Source: an uncultured Pseudomonadota bacterium (lineage in GTDB: Bacteria > Pseudomonadota > Gammaproteobacteria > Burkholderiales > SG8-39). Taken from it: DNA of 5,964 nucleotides. The stretch is from contig CAIPGJ010000007.1 in assembly GCA_903864555.1 (NCBI GenBank), positions 1-5,964 on the forward strand, in the 5' to 3' direction. The notes under the pieces were generated by a model. It was not told the origin of the DNA. It was given only the letters and a program-made list of their open reading frames with translations, and did no database searches. The position numbers were made by a program, and so were the translations under genes. How positions within the stretch are numbered: position 1 is the first letter of the stretch; every line of letters starts with the position of its first letter. Below, piece by piece: positions 1-5,799 of this stretch.

Positions 1-530
1 ATGCTCTTGAACAGTTCGCCCGACAGGTGGTTGATGCCGCCGGCGCCGGTGGAGGCAAAGTTGAGCTTGCCCGGATTGGTCTTGGCGTAGGCAACGAATT
101 CCTTCACAGTCTTGGCCGGCACCGAGGGGTGGATGGCGGCGACGAAGGGGGCCGAGGCCAGCATGGCCACGGGCGCGAAGTCGCGCGTGATGTCGAACTT
201 CAGGTCCTTGTACAGCGACTGGCTGGTGGCCAGCGAAGACGGCGCGACCAGCAGGGTATAGCCATCAGGCACCGCCTTGGACGCCGCCTCGGCACCGATG
301 TTGCCGGCGGCTCCGGCGCGGTTGTCGACAATGACCTGCTGGCCGAAGAAATCGGTCAGCTTGGGGGTGAACAGGCGCACCGTGGTATCGGCGCCCGCGC
401 CGGGTGGAAACGGGACGATCAGGCGCACGATGCGGTTGGGATAGGCCTGCGCCATGGCGACGGAACTGGCCGAGATAAGGGCCAGGGCCATCGCGGAAGC
501 GGCGGTCAATCGGGTCGATGAAAGTTTCAT
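1..530 (-). CDS. Bug-family (TctC-like) tripartite tricarboxylate transporter substrate-binding protein, C-terminus beyond left edge
   Basis: Translating the minus strand from the ATG at 530 gives 176 uninterrupted codons running off the left edge, so about the last 145 residues of a usual ~320-residue protein are missing. This is a window cut, not a broken gene. Residues 1-27 form a Sec signal peptide (basic start, Ala/Leu/Ser core, AMA before a likely cut at Gln28). Then come family hallmarks: YPNRIVRLIVPFPPGAGAD at 30-48, a VDNRAGAAGNIGAE segment, and PDGYTLL. Bug proteins are periplasmic receptors that capture carboxylates or other small organic ligands; many are orphans without the TctAB membrane subunits. 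A ribosome-binding site, AGGAGA (minus strand, 536-541), lies 5 bases before the ATG and fixes the start. The gene follows the amidohydrolase on the same strand after a 259-base gap, so it may supply the same pathway. The ligand cannot be predicted. The family call is confident. Confidence 0.93.
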   Translation of the reverse strand, partial: MKLSSTRLTAASAMALALISASSVAMAQAYPNRIVRLIVPFPPGAGADTTVRLFTPKLTDFFGQQVIVDNRAGAAGNIGAEAASKAVPDGYTLLVAPSSLATSQSLYKDLKFDITRDFAPVAMLASAPFVAAIHPSVPAKTVKEFVAYAKTNPGKLNFASTGAGGINHLSGELFKS

Positions 531-628
531 GCGGGTCTCCTGCGGGGATTTCAGATCAACCAGCGGCACCGGGGATGCTGGGGGCGGGGCTGCTGACATT
601 CGGATAAAGAACGGAAACATCAATACTG

Positions 629-640
629 CCCATCAATGGG
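629..640. promoter_or_regulatory. 12-base palindrome, possible operator
   Basis: CCCAT CA ATGGG is a perfect 5+2+5 inverted repeat about 100 bases upstream of the Bug start codon. Its position and size suit a dimeric regulator site. No regulator gene or matching second site is visible, and a 5-base arm can arise by chance, so this is a weak call. Confidence 0.2.
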
Positions 641-675
641 AGGGGCGTCGGATACTTTTCAATGGATGGAATCAA

Positions 676-713
676 AATGGGTCCCCGCCTTCGCGGGGAC
701 GACGTCATGGGTA
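676..713. repeat. GC-rich hairpin repeat, copy 1
   Basis: This unit begins AATGGGTCCCCGCCTTC and ends GACGTCATGGGTA. Its core (681-700) is a perfect hairpin: GTCCCCGC, loop CTTC, GCGGGGAC. A second, decayed copy lies at 742-780. Short intergenic palindromes of this kind are common in proteobacterial genomes (REP-like elements). Between the amidohydrolase and Bug genes it could block transcription or protect the 3' end of the upstream message, but no T-run follows on either strand, so it is not a classical terminator. Confidence 0.7.
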
Positions 714-741
714 TGAGTAAGGTTGCAATCGATAGCCGCAG

Positions 742-780
742 AATGGGTCCCCGCCTTCACAGGGACCGACGTCATAGGTA
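742..780. repeat. GC-rich hairpin repeat, degenerate copy 2
   Basis: It matches copy 1 exactly over AATGGGTCCCCGCCTTC (742-758) and again over GACGTCAT near its end, in the same orientation, 66 bases from copy 1. The right arm of the hairpin has changed, leaving a shorter shifted stem, GGTCCC (746-751) with GGGACC (762-767). It ends ten bases from the stop codon of the amidohydrolase (790). It looks like an older, decayed member of the same repeat family. Confidence 0.65.
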
Positions 781-789
781 CTGCAGGCC

Positions 790-1635
790 TCACGCGTACT
801 GCTTCCACCCGAACCAGCGAGCGACGGCCTTGCCCATCACCAGTTCCAGGTCATTACCCTTCAGCCACGGGGTGTCTTCGGTGAACATCAGCACGGCCTG
901 GCGATAGGTGCAGGGCAGGCGCGACAGATCAGTGCCCCAGAACATGCGCTCCGGGCCGAAGGCGTCGTAGACCTTTTTCAGGTAGGTCTGCATCAGGGGG
1001 TAGGGATAGGCCTCGCTGCTCACGCAGGGAAGCGCGGACACCTTCACTGCCATGTTGGGCAGTTTGGCGAGCTTGAGCATCTCCTCCAGGCCCTCGAAGG
1101 CGCCGGCGTCCGTCTTCGAGGAATCCGAGCCCATGTGGTCGATGCTCATCTTCAGGCCGGGATGGCGCTCGGCGATCTCGCCCATCATCTTGAAGTGGCC
1201 GCGCGGGGCCATGGTGACGGGCAGGCCGTTTTTCTCGGCCTGGGCCCACAGCCAGTACTTCGCGCCTTCGGCCAGCCAGGGTGAGGACGGCGTGAAGAGA
1301 TAGCGCAGGCCGAGCATGCCGGGCTGGTTCTTCCAGCCGGGCAATTGCTCGGCGGCATCTTTGCGGCTGGGTTCCAGGCGCCCCATGATGGCAAAGCGCG
1401 TCGGGTGGCGGCTGGCCGCCTCGATGGCGAGGTCGTTGTACTCGCCTTCCCAGGAGGGCGGCACGATGACCACACCGGTGACGCCGGCACGATCCATCTC
1501 GTCCAGCAACTGCACGCGGTTGAGCGGGATGTCCCGCTGCGGCGTGGCGGTGCGTCCGCCCTCGCCCGGTGCGGGCCAGGGGCGTTCGGGGGTGTTGGCG
1601 CCCCAGATGTGGACCTGGGAATCAATGATCAGCAT
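790..1635 (-). CDS. amidohydrolase-family protein (Amidohydro_2, COG3618/LigI-like TIM barrel)
   Basis: 281 residues, a normal length for single-domain TIM-barrel hydrolases of this group, which includes 2-pyrone-4,6-dicarboxylate hydrolase LigI and sugar lactonases. These hydrolyse lactones or related ring esters in the cytoplasm. Visible landmarks: the strand-1 motif DSQVHIW (residues 5-11), the DHMGSD stretch with His167, and the strand-8 motif WGTDLSRLP with Asp236, the usual catalytic acid. The normal first metal ligand in DxHxH is Gln7 here; only His9 remains, so metal binding may be altered or absent, as in the metal-independent LigI. The start at 1635 is supported by GGAGGA on the minus strand (1641-1646), 5 bases away. 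It lies 69 bases after the crotonase gene on the same strand, so the two are probably co-transcribed. A decarboxylase of the same superfamily is possible. Family call sure, substrate unknown. Confidence 0.88.
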   Translation of the reverse strand: MLIIDSQVHIWGANTPERPWPAPGEGGRTATPQRDIPLNRVQLLDEMDRAGVTGVVIVPPSWEGEYNDLAIEAASRHPTRFAIMGRLEPSRKDAAEQLPGWKNQPGMLGLRYLFTPSSPWLAEGAKYWLWAQAEKNGLPVTMAPRGHFKMMGEIAERHPGLKMSIDHMGSDSSKTDAGAFEGLEEMLKLAKLPNMAVKVSALPCVSSEAYPYPLMQTYLKKVYDAFGPERMFWGTDLSRLPCTYRQAVLMFTEDTPWLKGNDLELVMGKAVARWFGWKQYA

Positions 1636-1704
1636 GGTGTTCCTCCGTCGTTTTTGGGATGGCGGTTGTGTGTCGCGGTCGTATCAAGCTGCGGGCGGCC
1701 CGAA

Positions 1705-2481
1705 CTATCGCATTTTCCAGCGTGGTGCGCGCTTTTCGGCAAAGGCCAGCGGCCCCTCGCGGCGGTCCTCGGTGAGGTTGATGGCGTCGTCGATGGGCTC
1801 GGCGTATTTCCAGGAATACTCGATGGGCAGGTTGCGCCCGACCTTGACGATGCGCTTGATGGCCTGGACGCTCAAGGGGGCGCACAGCAGGATGTCCGCG
1901 GCCAGCGACTCGACTTCCCGGATGAGGCCTTCGCGGTCCGGCGCCAGCACCTGCACCAGGCCGACGTCGTAAGCACGCTGGGCGGTGATGCTGCGACCGG
2001 TGAGGTGCAGCAGCATGGCGTCGCCCATGGGAATCATGCGCGAGAGGTTGTGCAACGCCGTGCTGGAGAGCAGCCCCCGGCGCGGCTCGGGCATGCCGAA
2101 CAGCGATGTCGTGGTGGCCACGCGCATGTCACAGCGCAGCGCCACCTCCAGGCCACCGGCCACACACTGGCCATCAATGGCGGCAATCACCGGCTTTTTG
2201 CAGTTACCCAGCACGTCCTCGCGATAGATGCGCTTGGTGCCGCCGGGGGTGGTGTCGTTCTTTGCGCGCTCTTTCAGATCGCGTCCGGCCGAGAAGGCGC
2301 GTCCGCCGGCGCCGATCAGAATGATGACCAGGATGTCATCGTCGGCCTCGGCATCGCGCAGGGCGTCGTCCATGCGCGAGAGCAATTCGGTGTTGAGCGC
2401 ATTCATGGCCTCGGGGCGGTTGAGGGTGATCCAGGCCTGGTGATTGCGCTTTTCGTAGAGAATCGGGGCTTGTACTGACAT
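1705..2481 (-). CDS. enoyl-CoA hydratase/isomerase (crotonase) family protein
   Basis: 258 residues, the standard length for a single-domain crotonase. Family features in order: ITLNRPEAMNALN (18-30); the first oxyanion-hole segment AFSAGRDLKE (62-71), typical of CoA thioester binding; AAIDGQCVAGGLEVALRCD (100-118); and FGMPEPRRGL (128-137). Glu112 and Glu132 fall where rat enoyl-CoA hydratase has its two catalytic glutamates (144 and 164), so hydratase chemistry is plausible. The family also includes isomerases, hydrolases and decarboxylases, so the substrate is open. The protein should be cytoplasmic. The start at 2481 has a very strong ribosome-binding site, AAGGAGG on the minus strand (2486-2492), and nothing upstream extends the frame convincingly. 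It is the first visible gene of a minus-strand set with the amidohydrolase and probably the Bug gene, which suggests degradation of a CoA-activated organic acid. Confidence 0.92.
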   Translation of the reverse strand: MSVQAPILYEKRNHQAWITLNRPEAMNALNTELLSRMDDALRDAEADDDILVIILIGAGGRAFSAGRDLKERAKNDTTPGGTKRIYREDVLGNCKKPVIAAIDGQCVAGGLEVALRCDMRVATTTSLFGMPEPRRGLLSSTALHNLSRMIPMGDAMLLHLTGRSITAQRAYDVGLVQVLAPDREGLIREVESLAADILLCAPLSVQAIKRIVKVGRNLPIEYSWKYAEPIDDAINLTEDRREGPLAFAEKRAPRWKMR

Positions 2482-2790
2482 GTTTCCTCCTTGTTACGGC
2501 TTGTCATAGATGGTGTAGGTCCGGGGGATACTTCCAGGCACTTCTACCGGCACCAACTGTGGAATAAACCCCGCGCCTGCGGTGTTCACGCCAGTTGGCG
2601 GCATCTTTTTGCGGTTCCCGCATTGACAAGGCGGTTTCGCGTGTGCAGTCCAAGTGCAGCCCATATGCTACCCGTTCAGGGGCAGCGCAACAGGGATACC
2701 CCGCCGGACGGGCATGACGGGGATGTCACGGTGCCCTCTCCCGAACAGCAGCATCCACGACGACAGACCCAACCAGGAACGGAGAAAAAC
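2482..2790. other. divergent intergenic region
   Basis: These 309 bases separate the minus-strand crotonase from the plus-strand dienelactone hydrolase and should hold both promoters. No gene is supported. A plus-strand frame is open from 2491 into the hydrolase, but it lacks a ribosome-binding site and would bury the Tat signal. A perfect 12-base palindrome lies at 2589-2600. CCAACTG (2553-2559) is also the inverted partner of CAGTTGG (2592-2598). TTGACA at 2623-2628 resembles a -35 box, but no good -10 box stands 16-18 bases away; TATGCT (2664-2669) is too far. No promoter can be assigned with confidence. Confidence 0.6.
2589..2600. promoter_or_regulatory. 12-base palindrome in divergent region, possible operator
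   Basis: CGCCA GT TGGCG is a perfect 5+2+5 inverted repeat about 110 bases from the crotonase start and 190 from the hydrolase start. A site here could control both directions, but no regulator gene is present in the window and chance occurrence is not excluded. Confidence 0.25.
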
Positions 2791-3684
2791 ATGCAGGAAC
2801 GTATGAAAGCAAGTGACTTTCCCCCGGGCGTGCTCAAGCTGTTCGACCAGTATGTGCACGGCTGGATGAGCCGCCGCGATTTCCTGGACGGCGCCGCCAA
2901 GTTTGCCGTCGGCGGCATGAGCGCCGCCGCCATGCTCGAAGCCCTGAGCCCGAACTACGCCTGGGCCCAGCAGGTGAAACGCGAAGACCCGCGCATCCGC
3001 GTGGACTACATGGTCTACCCCGCCCCCAAGGGCTCGGGCACCATGCGCGGCTACCTCGCCCGCCCCGCCGAGATCAAGGGCAAGCTCCCCGGCGTGATCG
3101 TGATCCACGAGAACCGCGGCCTCAACCCCTACATCGAGGACGTCACCCGCCGCCTGGCGGTGGAGAATTTCATCGCCTTCGCCCCGGATGCCCTCACGCC
3201 CGCGGGTGGCTACCCCGGCAATGAAGAGTCCGCCGCGCAGATGTTCGCCAAGCTGGATGCCAACAAGCGCGTGGAAGACCTGTTCGCCGCGGTGGACGTG
3301 ATGAAGGCGCGGCCCGAGTTCAATGGCAAGTTCGGCGCCGTGGGCTTTTGCTTCGGCGGCGGCATCGTCAACCTGATGGCCACGCGCTTCCCCGACCTGG
3401 GCGCCGGCGTCCCCTACTACGGCCCGGCACCCAATGCCGCCGATGCCGCGAAGATCAAGGCCCCGCTGATGATCCAGTATGCAGGCCTGGACGAGCGCAT
3501 CAACGCCGGCTGGCCCGCCTACGAAAAGGCGCTGAAGGACGCCAAGGTCAAGTACGAGATGCACATGTACGACAAGACCAACCACGGCTTCCACAATGAC
3601 ACCACCCCGCGTTACGACGAGGCGGCGGCCAAGTTGTCCTGGGACCGCACGGTGAAGTTCTTCAACGCCCACCTGCGCAAGTAA
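2791..3684 (+). CDS. dienelactone hydrolase family protein with Tat signal (YghX-like)
   Basis: 297 residues, longer than classical cytoplasmic dienelactone hydrolase (~235) because of an N-terminal export region. A twin-arginine motif, SRRDFL (27-32), is followed by a mild hydrophobic stretch (34-52) and a likely cut after AWA (57-59). This points to folded export to the periplasm by the Tat system. The alpha/beta-hydrolase domain runs from about 70 to 297. Its triad is Cys187 in GFCFGG, Asp234 in GLDERI and His265 in TNHGF. Glu107 in HENRG matches the glutamate that primes the cysteine in dienelactone hydrolase. The reaction should be hydrolysis of a lactone or ester; the substrate is unknown. 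GGAG (2781-2784), 6 bases before ATG 2791, sets the start; in-frame ATG 2803 is a weaker option. A terminator follows 20 bases after the stop, so it is transcribed as a unit ending here. It diverges from the crotonase gene. Confidence 0.9.
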   Translation: MQERMKASDFPPGVLKLFDQYVHGWMSRRDFLDGAAKFAVGGMSAAAMLEALSPNYAWAQQVKREDPRIRVDYMVYPAPKGSGTMRGYLARPAEIKGKLPGVIVIHENRGLNPYIEDVTRRLAVENFIAFAPDALTPAGGYPGNEESAAQMFAKLDANKRVEDLFAAVDVMKARPEFNGKFGAVGFCFGGGIVNLMATRFPDLGAGVPYYGPAPNAADAAKIKAPLMIQYAGLDERINAGWPAYEKALKDAKVKYEMHMYDKTNHGFHNDTTPRYDEAAAKLSWDRTVKFFNAHLRK

Positions 3685-3703
3685 TTCCGCCAGCACAGCA
3701 GCC

Positions 3704-3741
3704 AAAAGGGGCGCTCCGGGTTGACCGGGGCGTCCTTTTTT
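3704..3741 (+). terminator. rho-independent terminator after the dienelactone hydrolase gene
   Basis: The left arm 3704-3719 (AAAAGGGGCGCTCCGG) pairs with 3725-3740 through 16 positions with three G-U wobbles and no mismatches. The loop is GTTGA, and T6 (3736-3741) forms the downstream tract. It starts 20 bases after the hydrolase stop codon and separates that gene from the dioxygenase pair. Confidence 0.88.
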
Positions 3742-3750
3742 CATGGCGAG

Positions 3751-3760
3751 CCCCCCCCCC
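3751..3760. repeat. C10 homopolymer tract
   Basis: Ten consecutive cytosines lie between imperfect direct copies of ATGGCGAGCCC (3743 on) and ATGGCGGCGAGCCC (3761 on). The tract is intergenic, 146 bases before the first dioxygenase start codon. Tracts of this length are prone to slipped-strand length changes. Confidence 0.85.
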
Positions 3761-3792
3761 ATGGCGGCGAGCCCGGCAGGAGCCGCAGTGTT

Positions 3793-3812
3793 AATCCCCT
3801 TGTCAAAGGGGG
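3793..3812. repeat. CCCCTTGTCAAAGGGG hairpin repeat, copy A (upstream of dioxygenase pair)
   Basis: A hairpin of CCCCTT (3796-3801), loop GTCA, AAGGGG (3806-3811), preceded by AAT and followed by one more G. The same 16-base core, in the same orientation, recurs at 5801-5816 beyond the second dioxygenase, and a 13-of-16 copy lies at 5744-5759. It lies about 95 bases before the first dioxygenase start. No T-run follows, so a terminator role is unlikely. Confidence 0.75.
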
Positions 3813-3905
3813 TAGACCTTGCCTCGCTCGCCGCCAGCCCGCACGCCTGTGATATTGTTTTCCCGAGATGGCACGCCCCGATGCCGCCCCCCTGGAGGAA
3901 GCCGC

Positions 3906-4805
3906 ATGGCTCTGGAATTCCGCAAGCTGCACCCGCTGTTCTGCGCCGAAGTCACGTGCGACGGCCGGCCGCTGGACCTGCGCCAGGTGGCCGACCGCAC
4001 GACGCTGGAAGCCCTGCGCGCCGGCATGGACCAGTACGGCGTGCTGGTATTTCCCCAGCAGCCCTTCACCGATGCCGAGCAACTGGCCTTCGCCGAGCGA
4101 TTCGATGGCACGGTGCATGCGCTGATCGCCTCGCCCACGGTGGGACGCAGCCGGTTGGGCGATGACCGCCTGGCCGACATCTCCAATGTGGATGCACAGG
4201 GGCAGTTGCTCGCCGCCGATGACCGCAAGCGCATGTACTCGCTGGCCAACCGCCTGTGGCACACCGACTCCTCCTTTCGCGAGCCGGCCGGGCGCTACTC
4301 GATGCTGTCGGCACGCGTGATCCCTGATGTTCGCGCCGACACCGAATTTGCCGACATGCGCAGCGCCTGGGACGCGCTGGACGAGACCACCCGGGAGAAG
4401 GTCGCCCCCCTGAGCGCCCACCACTCGGTGACGCACTCACGCGAGATCCTCGGCTTCAGCTTCACCGCAGAAGAGCACGAACGCCTTCAGGGCGCGGTGC
4501 AGCCGCTGGTGAAAACCAATCCGCGCACCGGCCGGCGCTCGCTCTGCCTGGCCTCGCATGCCTCGCGCATCATCGGCTGGCCGGTGCCCGAGGGCCGGCT
4601 ACTGCTGGCCGACCTGATGGCGCACGCCACCCAGCGCCAGTTCGTGCACTGCCACGCCTGGCGCGACAGCGATTTCGTCATCTGGGACAATCTCGCCACC
4701 ATGCATCGCGCCACTGCCTTCGACGACATCCGCCACCGCCGCGAACTGCGGCGCGTCACCACCCTGAACATACCGCTTCAAGCCGCCGCATCCACCGCGC
4801 GCTGA
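3906..4805 (+). CDS. TfdA/TauD family Fe(II)/2-oxoglutarate-dependent dioxygenase, paralog 1
   Basis: 299 residues, usual for the family. These enzymes couple oxidative decarboxylation of 2-oxoglutarate to hydroxylation of a substrate, often splitting an ether, sulfonate or similar group; they are cytoplasmic. The iron ligands are visible as His119-x-Asp121 in RLWHTDSSF and His267 in ATMHR. Arg283 in LRRVTTL fits the 2-oxoglutarate-binding arginine. The stretches ADISNV (90-95), RYSMLSA (130-136), DTEFADMR (145-152) and RRELRR resemble 2,4-D dioxygenase TfdA more than taurine dioxygenase TauD, as far as I recall those sequences; no alignment was run. GGAGG (3894-3898), 7 bases before ATG 3906, decides the start; an in-frame ATG at 3819 would add 29 residues absent from the paralog. 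The paralog begins 32 bases after the stop, so the two are probably co-transcribed. Substrate unknown; the TfdA likeness is no proof of herbicide breakdown. Confidence 0.92.
   Translation: MALEFRKLHPLFCAEVTCDGRPLDLRQVADRTTLEALRAGMDQYGVLVFPQQPFTDAEQLAFAERFDGTVHALIASPTVGRSRLGDDRLADISNVDAQGQLLAADDRKRMYSLANRLWHTDSSFREPAGRYSMLSARVIPDVRADTEFADMRSAWDALDETTREKVAPLSAHHSVTHSREILGFSFTAEEHERLQGAVQPLVKTNPRTGRRSLCLASHASRIIGWPVPEGRLLLADLMAHATQRQFVHCHAWRDSDFVIWDNLATMHRATAFDDIRHRRELRRVTTLNIPLQAAASTAR
4229..4268 (+). repeat. 40-base exact repeat between the paralogs, copy 1
   Basis: Identical at every base to 5161-5200. It covers codons 109-121 (RMYSLANRLWHTD) of the first dioxygenase, including the HxD iron-binding motif, without a single silent difference. 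The duplicates differ on both sides of it. Confidence 0.95.
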
Positions 4806-4837
4806 GCCGCGGCAAAGCCATCAAGGAGGAAACAGAC

Positions 4838-5731
4838 ATGAGCCTGACTTTCAACACGCTGCATCCGCGCTTTTGTGCCGAAGTAAAGCGCGATGGCCGC
4901 GACCTGGACCTGCGCCAGGTGCACGACCGCGAAACGCTGGAAGCGCTGCGCCGCGGCATGGATGAGTACGCCGTGCTGGTGTTCCGCAAGCAGCCCTTCA
5001 CCAACGACGAACAGGTCGATTTCGCCCAGCGCTTCGACGGGGCGCTGCACACCAAGCTGGGCTCCAATGCCGTGGCCAAGAACCGCTTCGGCAATGACGC
5101 CATCGCCGACATCTCCAACGTCAATGACGAGGGCCGTATCCTCCCGCGCGAGGATCGCAGGCGCATGTACTCGCTGGCCAACCGCCTGTGGCACACCGAC
5201 GCCTCCTTCCAGGACCCGCGCGGGCGTTACTCCATGCTGTCCGCGCGCGTCATCCCCAAGGTCCGCGCCGACACCCAGTTCGCCGACATGCGCCTGGCCT
5301 GGGAAACGCTGGACGACGCCACGAAGCAGCAGATCGATGGCGTCGAGGTGCACCATTCCATCGCCTACTCGCGCCAGACCCTGGGCTTCGATTTCACCGA
5401 CGAGGAACTGGACAAACTGAAAGGCGCCGTGCACCCCATGGTGCTCACCAACCCGCGCACCGGGCGACGCTCGCTCTACATCGCCTCGCACGCCAACCGT
5501 ATACTCGGCTGGCCGCTGCCCGAGGCGCGCCTGATGCTGGGCGACCTGATGACCCATGCCACCCAGCGCGAATTCATCTACTCCCACGACTGGCAGGACG
5601 GCGACCTGGTGATCTGGAACAACCTCGCCACCATGCACCGCGGCAAACCCTTCGACGACGGCAAGCACCCACGTGAACTGCGTCGCGTGACAACGCTGGA
5701 TCTGCCGCTGGAACAGGCAGCAGCGGCCTGA
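4838..5731 (+). CDS. TfdA/TauD family Fe(II)/2-oxoglutarate-dependent dioxygenase, paralog 2
   Basis: 297 residues, collinear with the preceding gene without gaps for at least 290 positions; by hand count 186 of 290 match (about 64%). The iron ligands are His119-x-Asp121 (RLWHTDASF) and His267 (ATMHR), with Arg283 (LRRVTTL) for 2-oxoglutarate, all at the same positions as in paralog 1. Both copies therefore look catalytically intact. Differences are densest at residues 71-90 (HTKLGSNAVAKNRFGNDAIA; 7 of 20 match) and 161-170 (1 of 10 match), which suggests altered substrate recognition rather than decay. A strong ribosome-binding site, AAGGAGGA (4823-4830), precedes ATG 4838, and the 32-base spacing to paralog 1 fits a two-gene operon. 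The similarity is to TfdA-type enzymes; the substrate is unknown. The pair probably arose by tandem duplication followed by divergence. Confidence 0.93.
   Translation: MSLTFNTLHPRFCAEVKRDGRDLDLRQVHDRETLEALRRGMDEYAVLVFRKQPFTNDEQVDFAQRFDGALHTKLGSNAVAKNRFGNDAIADISNVNDEGRILPREDRRRMYSLANRLWHTDASFQDPRGRYSMLSARVIPKVRADTQFADMRLAWETLDDATKQQIDGVEVHHSIAYSRQTLGFDFTDEELDKLKGAVHPMVLTNPRTGRRSLYIASHANRILGWPLPEARLMLGDLMTHATQREFIYSHDWQDGDLVIWNNLATMHRGKPFDDGKHPRELRRVTTLDLPLEQAAAA
5161..5200 (+). repeat. 40-base exact repeat between the paralogs, copy 2
   Basis: The partner of 4229-4268, 932 bases downstream and at the same codon positions (109-121) of the second dioxygenase. That spacing is the offset between the two genes. 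Confidence 0.95.
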
Positions 5732-5743
5732 CGGAGAGACAAA

Positions 5744-5759
5744 CCCCTAGTCAAAGGTT
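5744..5759. repeat. degenerate copy of the CCCCTTGTCAAAGGGG repeat (copy B)
   Basis: CCCCTAGTCAAAGGTT matches the core at 13 of 16 bases in the same orientation, 12 bases after the second dioxygenase stop codon. The changes weaken the hairpin. It could be a decayed copy or chance resemblance next to copy C. Confidence 0.45.
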
Positions 5760-5799
5760 CTTCACCGGATTCCGGGGGACGTGGCTGCGGCGCGGTTCA

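Noticed and set aside
27..521. Plus-strand frame of 164 codons
   Set aside because: It is antisense to the Bug-family gene, whose minus-strand translation has a signal peptide and family motifs. The plus-strand product is Gly/Arg-rich with no recognisable domain.
2623..2669. TTGACA and TATGCT as a sigma-70 promoter for the hydrolase
   Set aside because: The spacing is 35 bases, far from the 16-18 needed, and neither box has a good partner at the right distance.
2491..2790. 100-residue in-frame N-terminal extension of the dienelactone hydrolase
   Set aside because: There is no ribosome-binding site at 2491, the composition is unlike the domain that follows, and it would place the Tat signal in the middle of the protein. 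ATG 2791 has GGAG at good spacing.
2668..3762. Long minus-strand frame of 364 codons over the dienelactone hydrolase
   Set aside because: It is an antisense frame produced by GC-rich codon bias; it overlaps a gene with an intact catalytic triad and shows no domain of its own.
3819..3905. Earlier start for the first dioxygenase
   Set aside because: The 29 added residues are absent from the paralog, the ATG lacks a good ribosome-binding site, and GGAGG stands at the right distance before ATG 3906.
3741..5668. Minus-strand frames within both dioxygenases that share identical peptide starts
   Set aside because: The shared sequence comes from the 40-base identical block of the tandem paralogs read antisense; it is not evidence for repeated minus-strand genes.
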